Positions 32,030-39,585 of a DNA stretch of 43,720 bases are shown here, piece by piece (the stretch's first letter is position 1; each line of letters starts with the position of its first letter). Origin of the DNA: Chloroflexota bacterium (GTDB taxonomy: Bacteria; Chloroflexota; Anaerolineae; UBA4142); the NCBI GenBank assembly GCA_016208315.1, contig JACQYF010000053.1:1-43720 (forward strand). Reading direction: 5' to 3'. The notes under the pieces were generated by a model, which saw only the letters and a list, made by a program, of their open reading frames with translations, searched no databases and was not told where the DNA came from. The position numbers were made by a program, and so were the translations under genes.

Positions 32030-32444
32030 TGACACCCTCAACCACCATGACAGAGTTCGCCGAGAGTTGCAGTCCACCGTTGCCCACGATCTGGCCTACG
32101 ATGGGAGTCATCGGCGTATAGGTAAATGTGACGGTTACGGAAATGGGTGAATTGAACGTCCGCACGGGCGATGGGGCGATGCCGATCTGCGCGTCGGTCA
32201 AGGTCAGCGTCGGCGCCGTGGCTCGGACTTGGGCCCGGATGTTCGCGTCCGTATTCGCCAGAATGATGCCGGTGCGCGCGCCTTCGCGGGCGGCATTCGC
32301 CATCATATTTTGGGTGATCACGGCAGACCCCAGGTCGAACATTCCGAACACCACCAGCACGAGAACCGGGAGGACGAGCGCAAACTCGAGCAAGGATTGT
32401 CCGCTCAGGATAAACTTGAAACGACCGCGCGAGTCAGCGTGCAT
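32019..32444 (-). CDS. TadE-like pseudopilin 1
   Basis: The 141-residue protein has the TadE signature 'SGQSLLEFALVLPVLVLVVFGMFD' (Glu at +5 after the Gly in the G-QSLLE arrangement) and then 'ITQNMMANAAREGART'. TadE proteins are minor pseudopilins processed by a prepilin peptidase. The start overlaps the stop of TadE 2, and its stop overlaps TadG. Confidence 0.85.
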   Translation of the reverse strand: MHADSRGRFKFILSGQSLLEFALVLPVLVLVVFGMFDLGSAVITQNMMANAAREGARTGIILANTDANIRAQVRATAPTLTLTDAQIGIAPSPVRTFNSPISVTVTFTYTPMTPIVGQIVGNGGLQLSANSVMVVEGVNAY

Positions 32445-32917
32445 TAGGCAGCTCCACCGAGAATGACCATGATGGTCGCGTTTGAAATGGGGACGGTTGG
32501 CAAACTGAAAAGATAGAGCGTCATGAACTGGAAATCGAACTCCACGCGCACCTCGATCTTGTCGCCATGGCTAGCCGCATCGCACGCGACGGATGAATTG
32601 TCGCTATAGCGGAAGCATTGGATGCTGATGTCGGCGCTCTGAATACTGATGCCCGAAGCGGCGGCCTCCTGTTGCGTCTGGGTCTTGATCGCGTCGGTTT
32701 GGGTTGGATGAGTCATGCCGTAGCGTGCTCCCTCGCGAGATGCATTCGTGATCGCGACGTAAGCGTTGTACACGCGTCCGAGGTCGAGCGCCCCTAACAG
32801 GATGAGGAGCAGCACGGGCAGCATGAGCGCGAATTCCGTCAGCCCTTGTCCGGTTTGGGCAAAGCGCAAAGCGATCAAACGACTTGTGTGGCGTATGTTT
32901 TGTTCCGCTTGAACCAT
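32444..32917 (-). CDS. TadE-like pseudopilin 2
   Basis: The 157-residue protein has 'TGQGLTEFALMLPVLLLILL' with the same G-x4-E pattern, followed by 'NASREGARYG'. Its start at ATG 32917 has AGGAA upstream. It is the first gene of the minus-strand pilus operon. Upstream lies the 22-bp-period direct repeat shared with the divergent flp gene region. Confidence 0.85.
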   Translation of the reverse strand: MVQAEQNIRHTSRLIALRFAQTGQGLTEFALMLPVLLLILLGALDLGRVYNAYVAITNASREGARYGMTHPTQTDAIKTQTQQEAAASGISIQSADISIQCFRYSDNSSVACDAASHGDKIEVRVEFDFQFMTLYLFSLPTVPISNATIMVILGGAA

Positions 32918-32980
32918 ACTCGAATTCCTGCTTGACCAAAGTGGGACCGCCCCAATTTCGGATGCAGAGTACCACACCGG

Positions 32981-33020
32981 GCGTTTCTCAAGCGTTTCGC
33001 CTGCGCTTCTCCAGCGTTTC
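32981..33020. promoter_or_regulatory. Two 18-bp direct repeats, 22-bp period, between tad operon and flp
   Basis: GCGTTTCTCAAGCGTTTC (32981-32998) and GCGCTTCTCCAGCGTTTC (33003-33020) match at 16 of 18 positions, separated by GCCT. The 22-bp period is about two helical turns, as expected for cooperative regulator dimers. They lie about 65 bp upstream of the tadE ATG. No strong minus-strand -10/-35 pair is visible. Confidence 0.55.
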
Positions 33021-33114
33021 TTGACTACGCAGTAGCCCGGAATCCATTCGGCCCACTCAACACATCAAACCAACAAGTAGTAGTGATTCTTCGTCGAGGT
33101 GGGGGTTTCACCCA

Positions 33115-33143
33115 TTGACCCTGCGATACGGACGCCATACAAT
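33115..33143 (+). promoter_or_regulatory. Strong promoter for flp
   Basis: TTGACC (33115-33120), 17 bp, TACAAT (33138-33143). The pilin start codon lies about 85 bp downstream, with a strong SD. The 32918-33228 gap holds this promoter and the direct repeats, and no other gene is seen. Confidence 0.75.
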
Positions 33144-33228
33144 TGGCCCATCGCCCTAGCTCATAACTTTCGGGTCGAGGAAGGGATTTACTAACATACC
33201 GATCCCCAAATGAAAGGAGGTGAGAATC

Positions 33229-33384
33229 TTGTTGTACGTTCCACACGAAGAGGGCCAGGGATTGGTCGAGTACGCGTTGATCCTGGTTTTTGTTGCTATC
33301 GTCGTGATTGCGATCTTGGCCTTGCTCGGACCGCAACTCGGCAACATGTATAGCCGCGTGACCAGCAGTGTGAACGGCGCGTAG
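33229..33384 (+). CDS. flp: Flp-type pilin (51 aa)
   Basis: The short frame encodes LLYVPHEEGQGLVEYALILV and a helix 'FVAIVVIAILALLG', then 'PQLGNMYSRVTSSVNGA'. The Flp signature is G-QGLVEY (prepilin-peptidase site followed by Glu5-Tyr6 in the mature numbering). The main subunit of the Tad pilus is such a protein. The start is TTG 33229, with AGGAGG at 33215-33220 eight bases upstream; TTG 33232 is an alternative. It is divergent from the tad operon, has its own promoter and a terminator, and is the likely structural partner. Confidence 0.85.
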   Translation: MLYVPHEEGQGLVEYALILVFVAIVVIAILALLGPQLGNMYSRVTSSVNGA

Positions 33385-33475
33385 ATTGTGTGTCGGCGTG
33401 TGTTGCTTTCAGTCCTTCTGGCGTTTTGTTGCAAATACGACTCATCAACACGAACTGCATCGTACAAAATGAAAC

Positions 33476-33502
33476 GGGCAAGCATTCCTGCTTGCCCATT
33501 TT
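33476..33502. terminator. Terminator between flp and the MFS gene
   Basis: GGGCAAGCA (33476-33484) pairs with TGCTTGCCC (33489-33497) around TTCC, followed by ATTTTGATTCTTT. On the minus side, CATTTTG follows the stem, so it can work in both directions. It lies 92 bases after flp. Confidence 0.8.
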
Positions 33503-33548
33503 GATTCTTTCGAATTTGTCTGGCTGTTCGATGCGCCGGTCCCTCGCG

Positions 33549-34802
33549 TCATTCCGCGCGCGCCGTGACCAGCACCTGCTCGGTCGGCTCACCGCGCCGA
33601 ACTCCAAGCATCAATACGAACGCTAGCAGCAGCGTTATCGGTGCAATCACGAAAATCACACCGTAATCACCGCCCAGCGCTTCGATCAAAAATCCCGCCA
33701 TTATGGGCCCAAGCACTGCTGCCGCGGTCGAAAAGAAATAGTACAGCCCCGTGTAGGTGCCCAATTCCGTTTGCGGCGCAACATCCACCACCATCGCCAA
33801 CGAATTTACATTAATCATACTCCAGGCGATGCCGACCAGGGCCAGCAGTACGGGCAGCATGATTCCAGAGGTCTGTAATTCAACCGGCAGAACCCGCACG
33901 AACGAAAGCAAAATACCCAGCAGCGCGATACCAGTGAGAATCGTTTTGCGCCGTCCAATCCGTCCCGCCAAGTAACCGCTCGGCACTGCAAAGATGACGA
34001 ACATCAACGCGACAAATGAGAGCAGGAAGGCGGCGTTGTTGGCCGGCAGTTTCAACATCTTGACGCCGTAGAGGGTGAAAAAAGTCTCGACCGCGTTATA
34101 GCCGACGAACCACGCAAAGATGGCGAGGAAAAGGAGCAGCGCGCTCTTTTCGCGTGCGGCGAGAACCACCCGCAAGCTGCGAATCAAGGCGGGGCGCGCT
34201 TCGACGGCTTTTGTGTCGCTGTCCTTCGGTTCTTTGATTCGCCAAACGACAATCGCGCAAGCCAGCACGAGAGCAACTGCTGCCGCGAAAAACGGCAGCG
34301 CGCGATTTAGACCGTACAAGAATGCGCCCGCTGCAAAAGCGAGAATGCCGCCAATTCCACCCATCAAGTTAATCAATCCGTTCGCCTGGCTGCGAAACTG
34401 GGAAGGCGTAATGTCCGGCATCAGAGCGATTACCGGCGTGCGGAACAACGCGAGTGCCACTGTTGTGAGCAATAGGACAACGACAAAACCCCACAACAAG
34501 TCGGGCTGCACGAGCGTAGGAAGTAGTGCGAAGCCGAGCGCGGCAATCGGGGCAAAGATGATGATGAAGGGCATCCGCCGTCCCAGGCGCGAGCGGGTGT
34601 TGTCGCTCAGCGAGCCAATCATTGGCTGGATCAGGAAAGTGATAATCGTCGCCAACGTGACGACGATGCTCACCTCATTCGCTTTGAGGCCGAAATCGCT
34701 GCCGAGGAAAGGGCCAACGTAGGATTTGTTGATGCCTGTAACGATGCTGATACCGAAAAATCCGAAACCGAGCAAGAGTGTTCTGCCGACGTTCAACTTC
34801 AT
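33549..34802 (-). CDS. MFS transporter, SLC45/GPH-like sugar transporter
   Basis: The 417-residue protein has 12 hydrophobic segments. The signature between helices 2 and 3 is 'QPMIGSLSDNTRSRLGRRMP', typical of the sucrose/H+ symporter-like (SLC45) MFS branch. The cytoplasmic loop in the middle is charged, as usual. The substrate is probably a disaccharide or related sugar, but the sequence does not fix it. It is flanked by a terminator and a divergent kinase promoter. Confidence 0.82.
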   Translation of the reverse strand: MKLNVGRTLLLGFGFFGISIVTGINKSYVGPFLGSDFGLKANEVSIVVTLATIITFLIQPMIGSLSDNTRSRLGRRMPFIIIFAPIAALGFALLPTLVQPDLLWGFVVVLLLTTVALALFRTPVIALMPDITPSQFRSQANGLINLMGGIGGILAFAAGAFLYGLNRALPFFAAAVALVLACAIVVWRIKEPKDSDTKAVEARPALIRSLRVVLAAREKSALLLFLAIFAWFVGYNAVETFFTLYGVKMLKLPANNAAFLLSFVALMFVIFAVPSGYLAGRIGRRKTILTGIALLGILLSFVRVLPVELQTSGIMLPVLLALVGIAWSMINVNSLAMVVDVAPQTELGTYTGLYYFFSTAAAVLGPIMAGFLIEALGGDYGVIFVIAPITLLLAFVLMLGVRRGEPTEQVLVTARAE

Positions 34803-34912
34803 TGTTGCACCTCGTCGTTGAATGATGAGGGGGATTGACTAACTCGATGCGCAATTCTACTCCGGAAGCAGTTAGGGGTCAAATGGCAATCCTGTGCCTT
34901 CTACCCGACCCG

Positions 34913-34941
34913 TTGACAAGCTTGCCGTTTTTGAATACATT
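34913..34941 (+). promoter_or_regulatory. Promoter for the two-component genes (leaderless start)
   Basis: TTGACA (34913-34918), 17 bp, TACATT (34936-34941). Six bases later comes GTG at 34948. A start at 34948 would put the initiator codon at or next to the transcription start. This also rules against the GTG at 34894. Confidence 0.75.
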
Positions 34942-34947
34942 CGACTC

Positions 34948-37290
34948 GTGGAACAGCTCAAATCGGCGTTTCGCTTTCCCAATCTGCGCGCCAAACTGAT
35001 TCTGGCGTTCCTCGTTACAGTCATGCTTCCTCTCGTCGGCACCGGTTTGTACGGCAATTGGACGACGAGCCGGACTCTGCAGGCGCAAGCCCTCGACGCC
35101 GCGCGTGCGGATCTGCGTCTGCGCGCCGGGCAAATCGAAGGATACCTCGGCGGTGTACGCGAGGACGTGTTCTTTCTCAGCCGGCTCGATTCGCTCGCGA
35201 GGGTCCTTGCAACCGACCCGCCTACTCCCGAGCTGCTCGCCAATCTCCAAGCCGACTTGAGCGCGTTCGCGGCAACGCATCCCGGCATTTTCCAGATTCG
35301 ATACATCGCCGCCACGGGAATGGAAATCGTGCGGGTGGATTCGACTCCCAACGGGACTCAAATCGTATCGGGCGATCGCCTGCAGAACAAAGCCGACCGC
35401 TACTATTTCTCGCAGGCAATGCAGCTGAGCGCGGGCGAGTTGTACGTTTCGCCGCTCGACTTGAATCGCGAATTCGGCGCGATTGAAATTCCGCAGACGC
35501 CGACCATTCGTTACGCCACGCCGGTTTTTCGTCCAGAGGGCGCGCGCGCCGGCATCGTCATCCTGAATTTGTACGCCGAACCCTTTTTGCGTTTCGCCCG
35601 CGCGACGGCCGAGTCGCAAACGATTCTCGCGCTGACGGACGACGCGGGCTATTATCTCGCGCATCCGGATCCCTCGCGCGAGTGGGGCAGTCCTGCCGAT
35701 CGGGACAACGGATTCGGCGCGGCGAAAGATTATCCACATAGTTGGCATGAAATCGTCCGGCAAGCGGCGGGCGTGTTCACGCCGCCGCCGGAAAACTGGC
35801 TCGTCGCCATCACCGACGAAATACTGCCCGAAGGGTTGATCGCGAACGACCAGCCGGACGCGCGCCGCGTGTTGGTGCATGATACCCTGCAACCCCACGG
35901 CGACCAGGGACCGCGCTGGCGATTGTTGTACGACGTGCCGCGCGTGAATCTGTTTGCGTCGGTCTGGGAATTTCGGCTCACCGCGTTGACGATCCTCTTT
36001 GCCGCCGCGCTGGTTGCGCTGTTTATCGCGGTCAGTCTCGCGCGCAACCTCACCGCGCCGATCCTCGCGCTGACCGATCAGGTGCACCAAGTCAAGTCCG
36101 CGCTACCGTCTCCCGAAAACCCGCGCGCCAGGACGCGCGCGGGCGATGAGATCGTCGAATTGACCACCGCGTTCAACGAAATGTCCGCCGCGATCAATCA
36201 GCATCTGGATCAATTGGCGTCGCTCAATCGCGCCGGGCACCACATCACCGCGCGGCTCGAACGACCGGCAGTTCTGCAAGCCGCCGCGCGCGCGGCGCTC
36301 ACCCTCTTGCCTGCCGAGTACTGCGCGCTCGAGTTCACCACCGAACGGGGCGACACGATCACCCACACCAGCGGCATCGCCCGTTGGGCGCACTATCGTT
36401 CCGATCCTACGCTCTTCTCGATTTTCCACTCGACGATCAATGCCAACGAGTGGCGAACCACGGGACTGGGCGACGGGTATCTGTGCTGTGCGCCGCTCTG
36501 CGTGAGCGGGCGTATCGGTCGCATCGAAGTGTACGGCGCGAACGCCGCCTTGGGGGACGCGGCGAGCGGCAACCTGCTCGCGACGCTCAGCACGCAAATT
36601 TCGATCGCGCTCGAAAACGCGGAATTGTATGCACGGCTCGCCGCGCGACGCGCCGAACTGCAAACCCTCGTCGCGCAACTCATCACCGCCCAAGAAGAGG
36701 AACGCCGGATCGTCGCGTACGATATTCACGATGGTTTGATTCAAATGCTCGTCGGCGCGCGCCTGCAATTGCACAACTTTCTCGCCGACCGCGCCGAGGC
36801 GCAATTACAAAAAGGACTGGACGACCTCGGTATCGCGATTGCCGAGGCGCGCCGCGTGATCGAAGGACTGCGCCCGGCGGCGTTGGACGATTTGGGTCTC
36901 GTCGCCGCGCTCCGTCAGTTCGCGCAAGACACGAGCGCGACGTGCGGCTGTGCGATGGAATTTGTGGTCCAGCCGCCCGATCTGCACGTCCCGGCGCGTA
37001 TCGAAACGACCGCGTTTCGCATCGCGCAAGAGGCGATCACCAACACGCGCAAGTACGCGGGCGCGCACCGCCTCCGCGTCGCGCTCGTCCTCGCAGACGG
37101 CGCGCTCGTCGTACAAGTGCGCGATTCAGGGCGCGGCTTTGATTTGAACGCCATCGCGCGCGGACGCGGCGTTGGCTTGATGGGAATGCGCGAACGCGCG
37201 CGCCTCGTCGGCGGCGAGTGTCACATTGAGAGCGCGCCAGGTGAGGGCACGACCGTGCGCGCGATTTTGCCCTTGGAGGAAATGCCATGA
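34948..37290 (+). CDS. Sensor histidine kinase: extracellular sensor, HAMP, GAF, HisKA_3
   Basis: The 780-residue kinase has a transmembrane helix near 16-37, a large extracytoplasmic dCache-like sensor (about 40-335: 'GIFQIRYIAATGMEIVRVD', 'DRYYFSQAMQLSAGELYVSP'), a second helix near 340, a HAMP segment and a GAF-like region (about 430-560). The HisKA_3 H-box has 'EEERRIVAYDIHDGLIQML', with His594, and the ATPase has 'GRGFDLNAIARGRGVGLMGM'. It is followed by its NarL-type partner with an ATGA overlap. The GTG at 34948 is chosen because the promoter (34913-34941) lies inside the longer frame. It probably senses a ligand for the Idr-like operon (inference). Confidence 0.9.
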   Translation: MEQLKSAFRFPNLRAKLILAFLVTVMLPLVGTGLYGNWTTSRTLQAQALDAARADLRLRAGQIEGYLGGVREDVFFLSRLDSLARVLATDPPTPELLANLQADLSAFAATHPGIFQIRYIAATGMEIVRVDSTPNGTQIVSGDRLQNKADRYYFSQAMQLSAGELYVSPLDLNREFGAIEIPQTPTIRYATPVFRPEGARAGIVILNLYAEPFLRFARATAESQTILALTDDAGYYLAHPDPSREWGSPADRDNGFGAAKDYPHSWHEIVRQAAGVFTPPPENWLVAITDEILPEGLIANDQPDARRVLVHDTLQPHGDQGPRWRLLYDVPRVNLFASVWEFRLTALTILFAAALVALFIAVSLARNLTAPILALTDQVHQVKSALPSPENPRARTRAGDEIVELTTAFNEMSAAINQHLDQLASLNRAGHHITARLERPAVLQAAARAALTLLPAEYCALEFTTERGDTITHTSGIARWAHYRSDPTLFSIFHSTINANEWRTTGLGDGYLCCAPLCVSGRIGRIEVYGANAALGDAASGNLLATLSTQISIALENAELYARLAARRAELQTLVAQLITAQEEERRIVAYDIHDGLIQMLVGARLQLHNFLADRAEAQLQKGLDDLGIAIAEARRVIEGLRPAALDDLGLVAALRQFAQDTSATCGCAMEFVVQPPDLHVPARIETTAFRIAQEAITNTRKYAGAHRLRVALVLADGALVVQVRDSGRGFDLNAIARGRGVGLMGMRERARLVGGECHIESAPGEGTTVRAILPLEEMP

Positions 37291-37940
37291 CTGAACCGAT
37301 CACCGTTCTCATCGCCGACGATCACGGCGTGGTGCGCGAAGGGTTGCGAACCTTGCTCGAACGAGAGGGCTTGCGCGTCGTCGGGGAGGCGCGCACCGGC
37401 CGCGAAGCCATCGCGCTGACCGAATCACTCGCGCCCCAGGTCGTACTGCTCGACATTCGCATGCCCGACCTCGACGGTCTTCAAGCCCTCGCCGCGATCA
37501 AAGCCGCGCGTCCCGAAACGAGCGTGATCGTGCTGACCTCGCACGCGAATCCGGGGTATCTGGCGCGCGCGGTCGCGCACGGCGCGGCGGGGTTTCTCTC
37601 GAAGGAAGTTGACCCCGCGCGCATCCCCGTCGCGGTGCGCGCCGCCGCGACCGGGGAACATCTGCTCGATCCCACGCTGTTACGCGCCGCGCTGGCATCC
37701 GCCGCGACTGAAACTCCGATCGCGCCGGAACTCGATACACCGCCGGCGGATTTACTCACCGATTCCGAAACGCGCGTGCTCCGTTTGCTTGCCGAAGGGC
37801 TAGACAACGAGACGATGGCCGCGTCCCTCAATCTGAGCGTCAATACCGTCAAGACGCATATTCGTCACATTTTTGAAAAACTCAATCTCTCCGATCGCAC
37901 CCAAGCCGCGCTGTGGGCGCTGCGGCACGGCATCAGGTGA
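37287..37940 (+). CDS. NarL/LuxR-family response regulator
   Basis: The 217-residue protein has a receiver with 'TVLIADDHGVVREGL' and the phospho-acceptor Asp56 in 'VVLLDIRMPDLDG'. The C-terminal LuxR-type HTH is 'SETRVLRLLAEGLDNETMAA' and 'LNLSVNTVKTHIRHIFEKL'. It overlaps the kinase by four bases. The next genes are the Idr-like operon, preceded by three TCACCCC boxes. It is the obvious candidate activator (inference). Confidence 0.93.
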   Translation: MTEPITVLIADDHGVVREGLRTLLEREGLRVVGEARTGREAIALTESLAPQVVLLDIRMPDLDGLQALAAIKAARPETSVIVLTSHANPGYLARAVAHGAAGFLSKEVDPARIPVAVRAAATGEHLLDPTLLRAALASAATETPIAPELDTPPADLLTDSETRVLRLLAEGLDNETMAASLNLSVNTVKTHIRHIFEKLNLSDRTQAALWALRHGIR

Positions 37941-37949
37941 ACGGCACGA

Positions 37950-38004
37950 TCACCCCTCTCAAAATCACCCCCGCGAATGACGTTTTTCACCCCGCAGTAT
38001 GACG
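37950..38004 (+). promoter_or_regulatory. TCACCCC boxes upstream of the Idr-like operon (operator candidate)
   Basis: TCACCCC occurs at 37950, 37965 and 37987. The last two begin 18-bp units (TCACCCCCGCGAATGACG, TCACCCCGCAGTATGACG) that match at 14 of 18 positions with a 22-bp period. A -10-like TAGAAT lies at 38025-38030 with no good -35, as expected for an activator-dependent promoter. The whole gap, 37941-38067, holds this and the SD AGGAGG (38054-38059). Confidence 0.6.
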
Positions 38005-38067
38005 AGCCGCACACGGCTTGGTCGTAGAATGGACGCGGATGTATCCCACGATTAGGAGGCGATGCCT

Positions 38068-39585
38068 ATGCGTCCATTTTCAAGATGGCTCGCGTTCGGC
38101 TTGGCGCCGATTCTGCTTTCGGCGGTATTCGCGCTCGGTCTCTTTGACACGTCGGCGCCGGCGGCACAAGGCGCGCCGCCATTGCAAACCAACGCCGACC
38201 CAGCCGTCGCGGCGATCTTCACCAAAGCGGGATGCATCGGGTGTCACACGATCCCGGGCATTCCAAACGCCGTCGGTCTTGTCGGACCGAATCTCTCCAA
38301 GATCGGCGCCGAAGGCGCGACGCGCAAGTCAGGGATGAGCGCGCCAGATTACATTCGCGAATCCATCCTCAACCCCGGAGCGTTCATCGCGCCGAGTTGC
38401 CCGCCGTCGGGCGGCGCATGTCCCCAAGGGGTGATGCCGCCCAATATGGGCGAGCGTCTATCCGCAAAAGAAATCGAGCAGATGGTGGATTACCTCGCGT
38501 CGCTCGCCGGCGCGGCGGCGGCGACGACCGCCGGCGAGTACGTCATCAAGCCGATCGCGATTGTGCGTCCCCCCGAAACCGCGAACACGCCGTTCGCCAA
38601 TCCTCCGCGCAAATTCAAAGACGCCGAAGTGTTGCTCGGCAAGTACCTCTTTTTCGACGCGCGGCTGGCGGCGGACTCGTCCATCGCGTGCGCGTCGTGT
38701 CACCAACCCGACAAGGCGTGGACCGACGGCAAGCCGTTGAGCGACGGGTATCCCGGCACCAAGTATTTTCGCAACACACCCAGCATCTTGAACGCCGTCT
38801 TTGCGAGTTACGCGTACTGGGATGGTCGCCTGGACCCTGGCGATATGCCGACGGTTGTGCGCGATCACATCACCGAAGCGCATTTCTATCAAGCCGACGG
38901 GCGACTCGTCGTCGAGCGCTTGAAGCAAGTGCCCGAGTACGTGCAGTTGTTCAAAGACGCCTACGGCGCGGGTCCGAGTTTCGGTCGCATGGTGGACGCG
39001 GTGTCCGCGTATGTTCTTTCGCTCAACTCGAGCGCGAGCGCGTACGACAAATTCCTCGCGGGCGATGCGAGCGCGCTCTCGACGGACGCGAAGGCGGGAC
39101 TGGGATTATTCAACGGCAAAGCCGGTTGCGCGAAATGCCACACGGGCAACACATTCAGTGACAGCAAATTCTACGCGCTCGGCGTCCCGGAGAACCCAGA
39201 CATTTTCGCCGACCCCTTGCGGCATATCACCTTCCGCCGCTTTTTCCGCACGCTCGGTTTGCCGAACTATCGCAACACGTTTCAAGATGTCGGTCTGCTC
39301 GCGGTGACCGAAGACCCAGACGACCGCGGCGCGTTTCGCACCGCGCCCCTGCGCGAGGTCGCGCGCACCGCGCCGTATATGCACAACGGCATGTTGGCAA
39401 CCCTCGACGAGGTCGTCCGCTTTTACAACCAAGGTGTGGGCAACCAGGTCAAGCCGCTCGGCTTGAGCGATTCGGAAATCGCGCAAATCGTCGCGTTCCT
39501 GTCTAGTCTGAACAGCGCTTTGCCGGTCGCGCAGCCGGTTACTCCGCCGGCGTATCAACTGCGCAAGTTGGGAGAGAACAAATGA
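38068..39585 (+). CDS. idrP1: Tri-haem cytochrome c peroxidase-like protein with N-terminal cytochrome c domain (IdrP-like)
   Basis: The 505-residue protein has a Sec-like signal, an added N-terminal cytochrome c domain (CIGCH, residues 56-60, with Met candidates in 'GVMPPNMGERL'), then a MauG/CcpA-type di-haem domain (CASCH at 208-212, CAKCH at 354-358, 'APYMHNGMLATLDEVV'). Di-haem CCP-like proteins are encoded with IdrAB in iodate reducers, where they are proposed to detoxify H2O2 made during the reaction. The third haem is unusual. ATG 38068 has 8-base spacing from AGGAGG; the ATG at 38062 has only 2. Confidence 0.75.
   Translation: MRPFSRWLAFGLAPILLSAVFALGLFDTSAPAAQGAPPLQTNADPAVAAIFTKAGCIGCHTIPGIPNAVGLVGPNLSKIGAEGATRKSGMSAPDYIRESILNPGAFIAPSCPPSGGACPQGVMPPNMGERLSAKEIEQMVDYLASLAGAAAATTAGEYVIKPIAIVRPPETANTPFANPPRKFKDAEVLLGKYLFFDARLAADSSIACASCHQPDKAWTDGKPLSDGYPGTKYFRNTPSILNAVFASYAYWDGRLDPGDMPTVVRDHITEAHFYQADGRLVVERLKQVPEYVQLFKDAYGAGPSFGRMVDAVSAYVLSLNSSASAYDKFLAGDASALSTDAKAGLGLFNGKAGCAKCHTGNTFSDSKFYALGVPENPDIFADPLRHITFRRFFRTLGLPNYRNTFQDVGLLAVTEDPDDRGAFRTAPLREVARTAPYMHNGMLATLDEVVRFYNQGVGNQVKPLGLSDSEIAQIVAFLSSLNSALPVAQPVTPPAYQLRKLGENK

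Noticed and set aside
34894..34947. GTG 34894 as kinase start
   Set aside because: The best promoter (34913-34941) lies inside this extension, so the added 18 codons would be untranslated.
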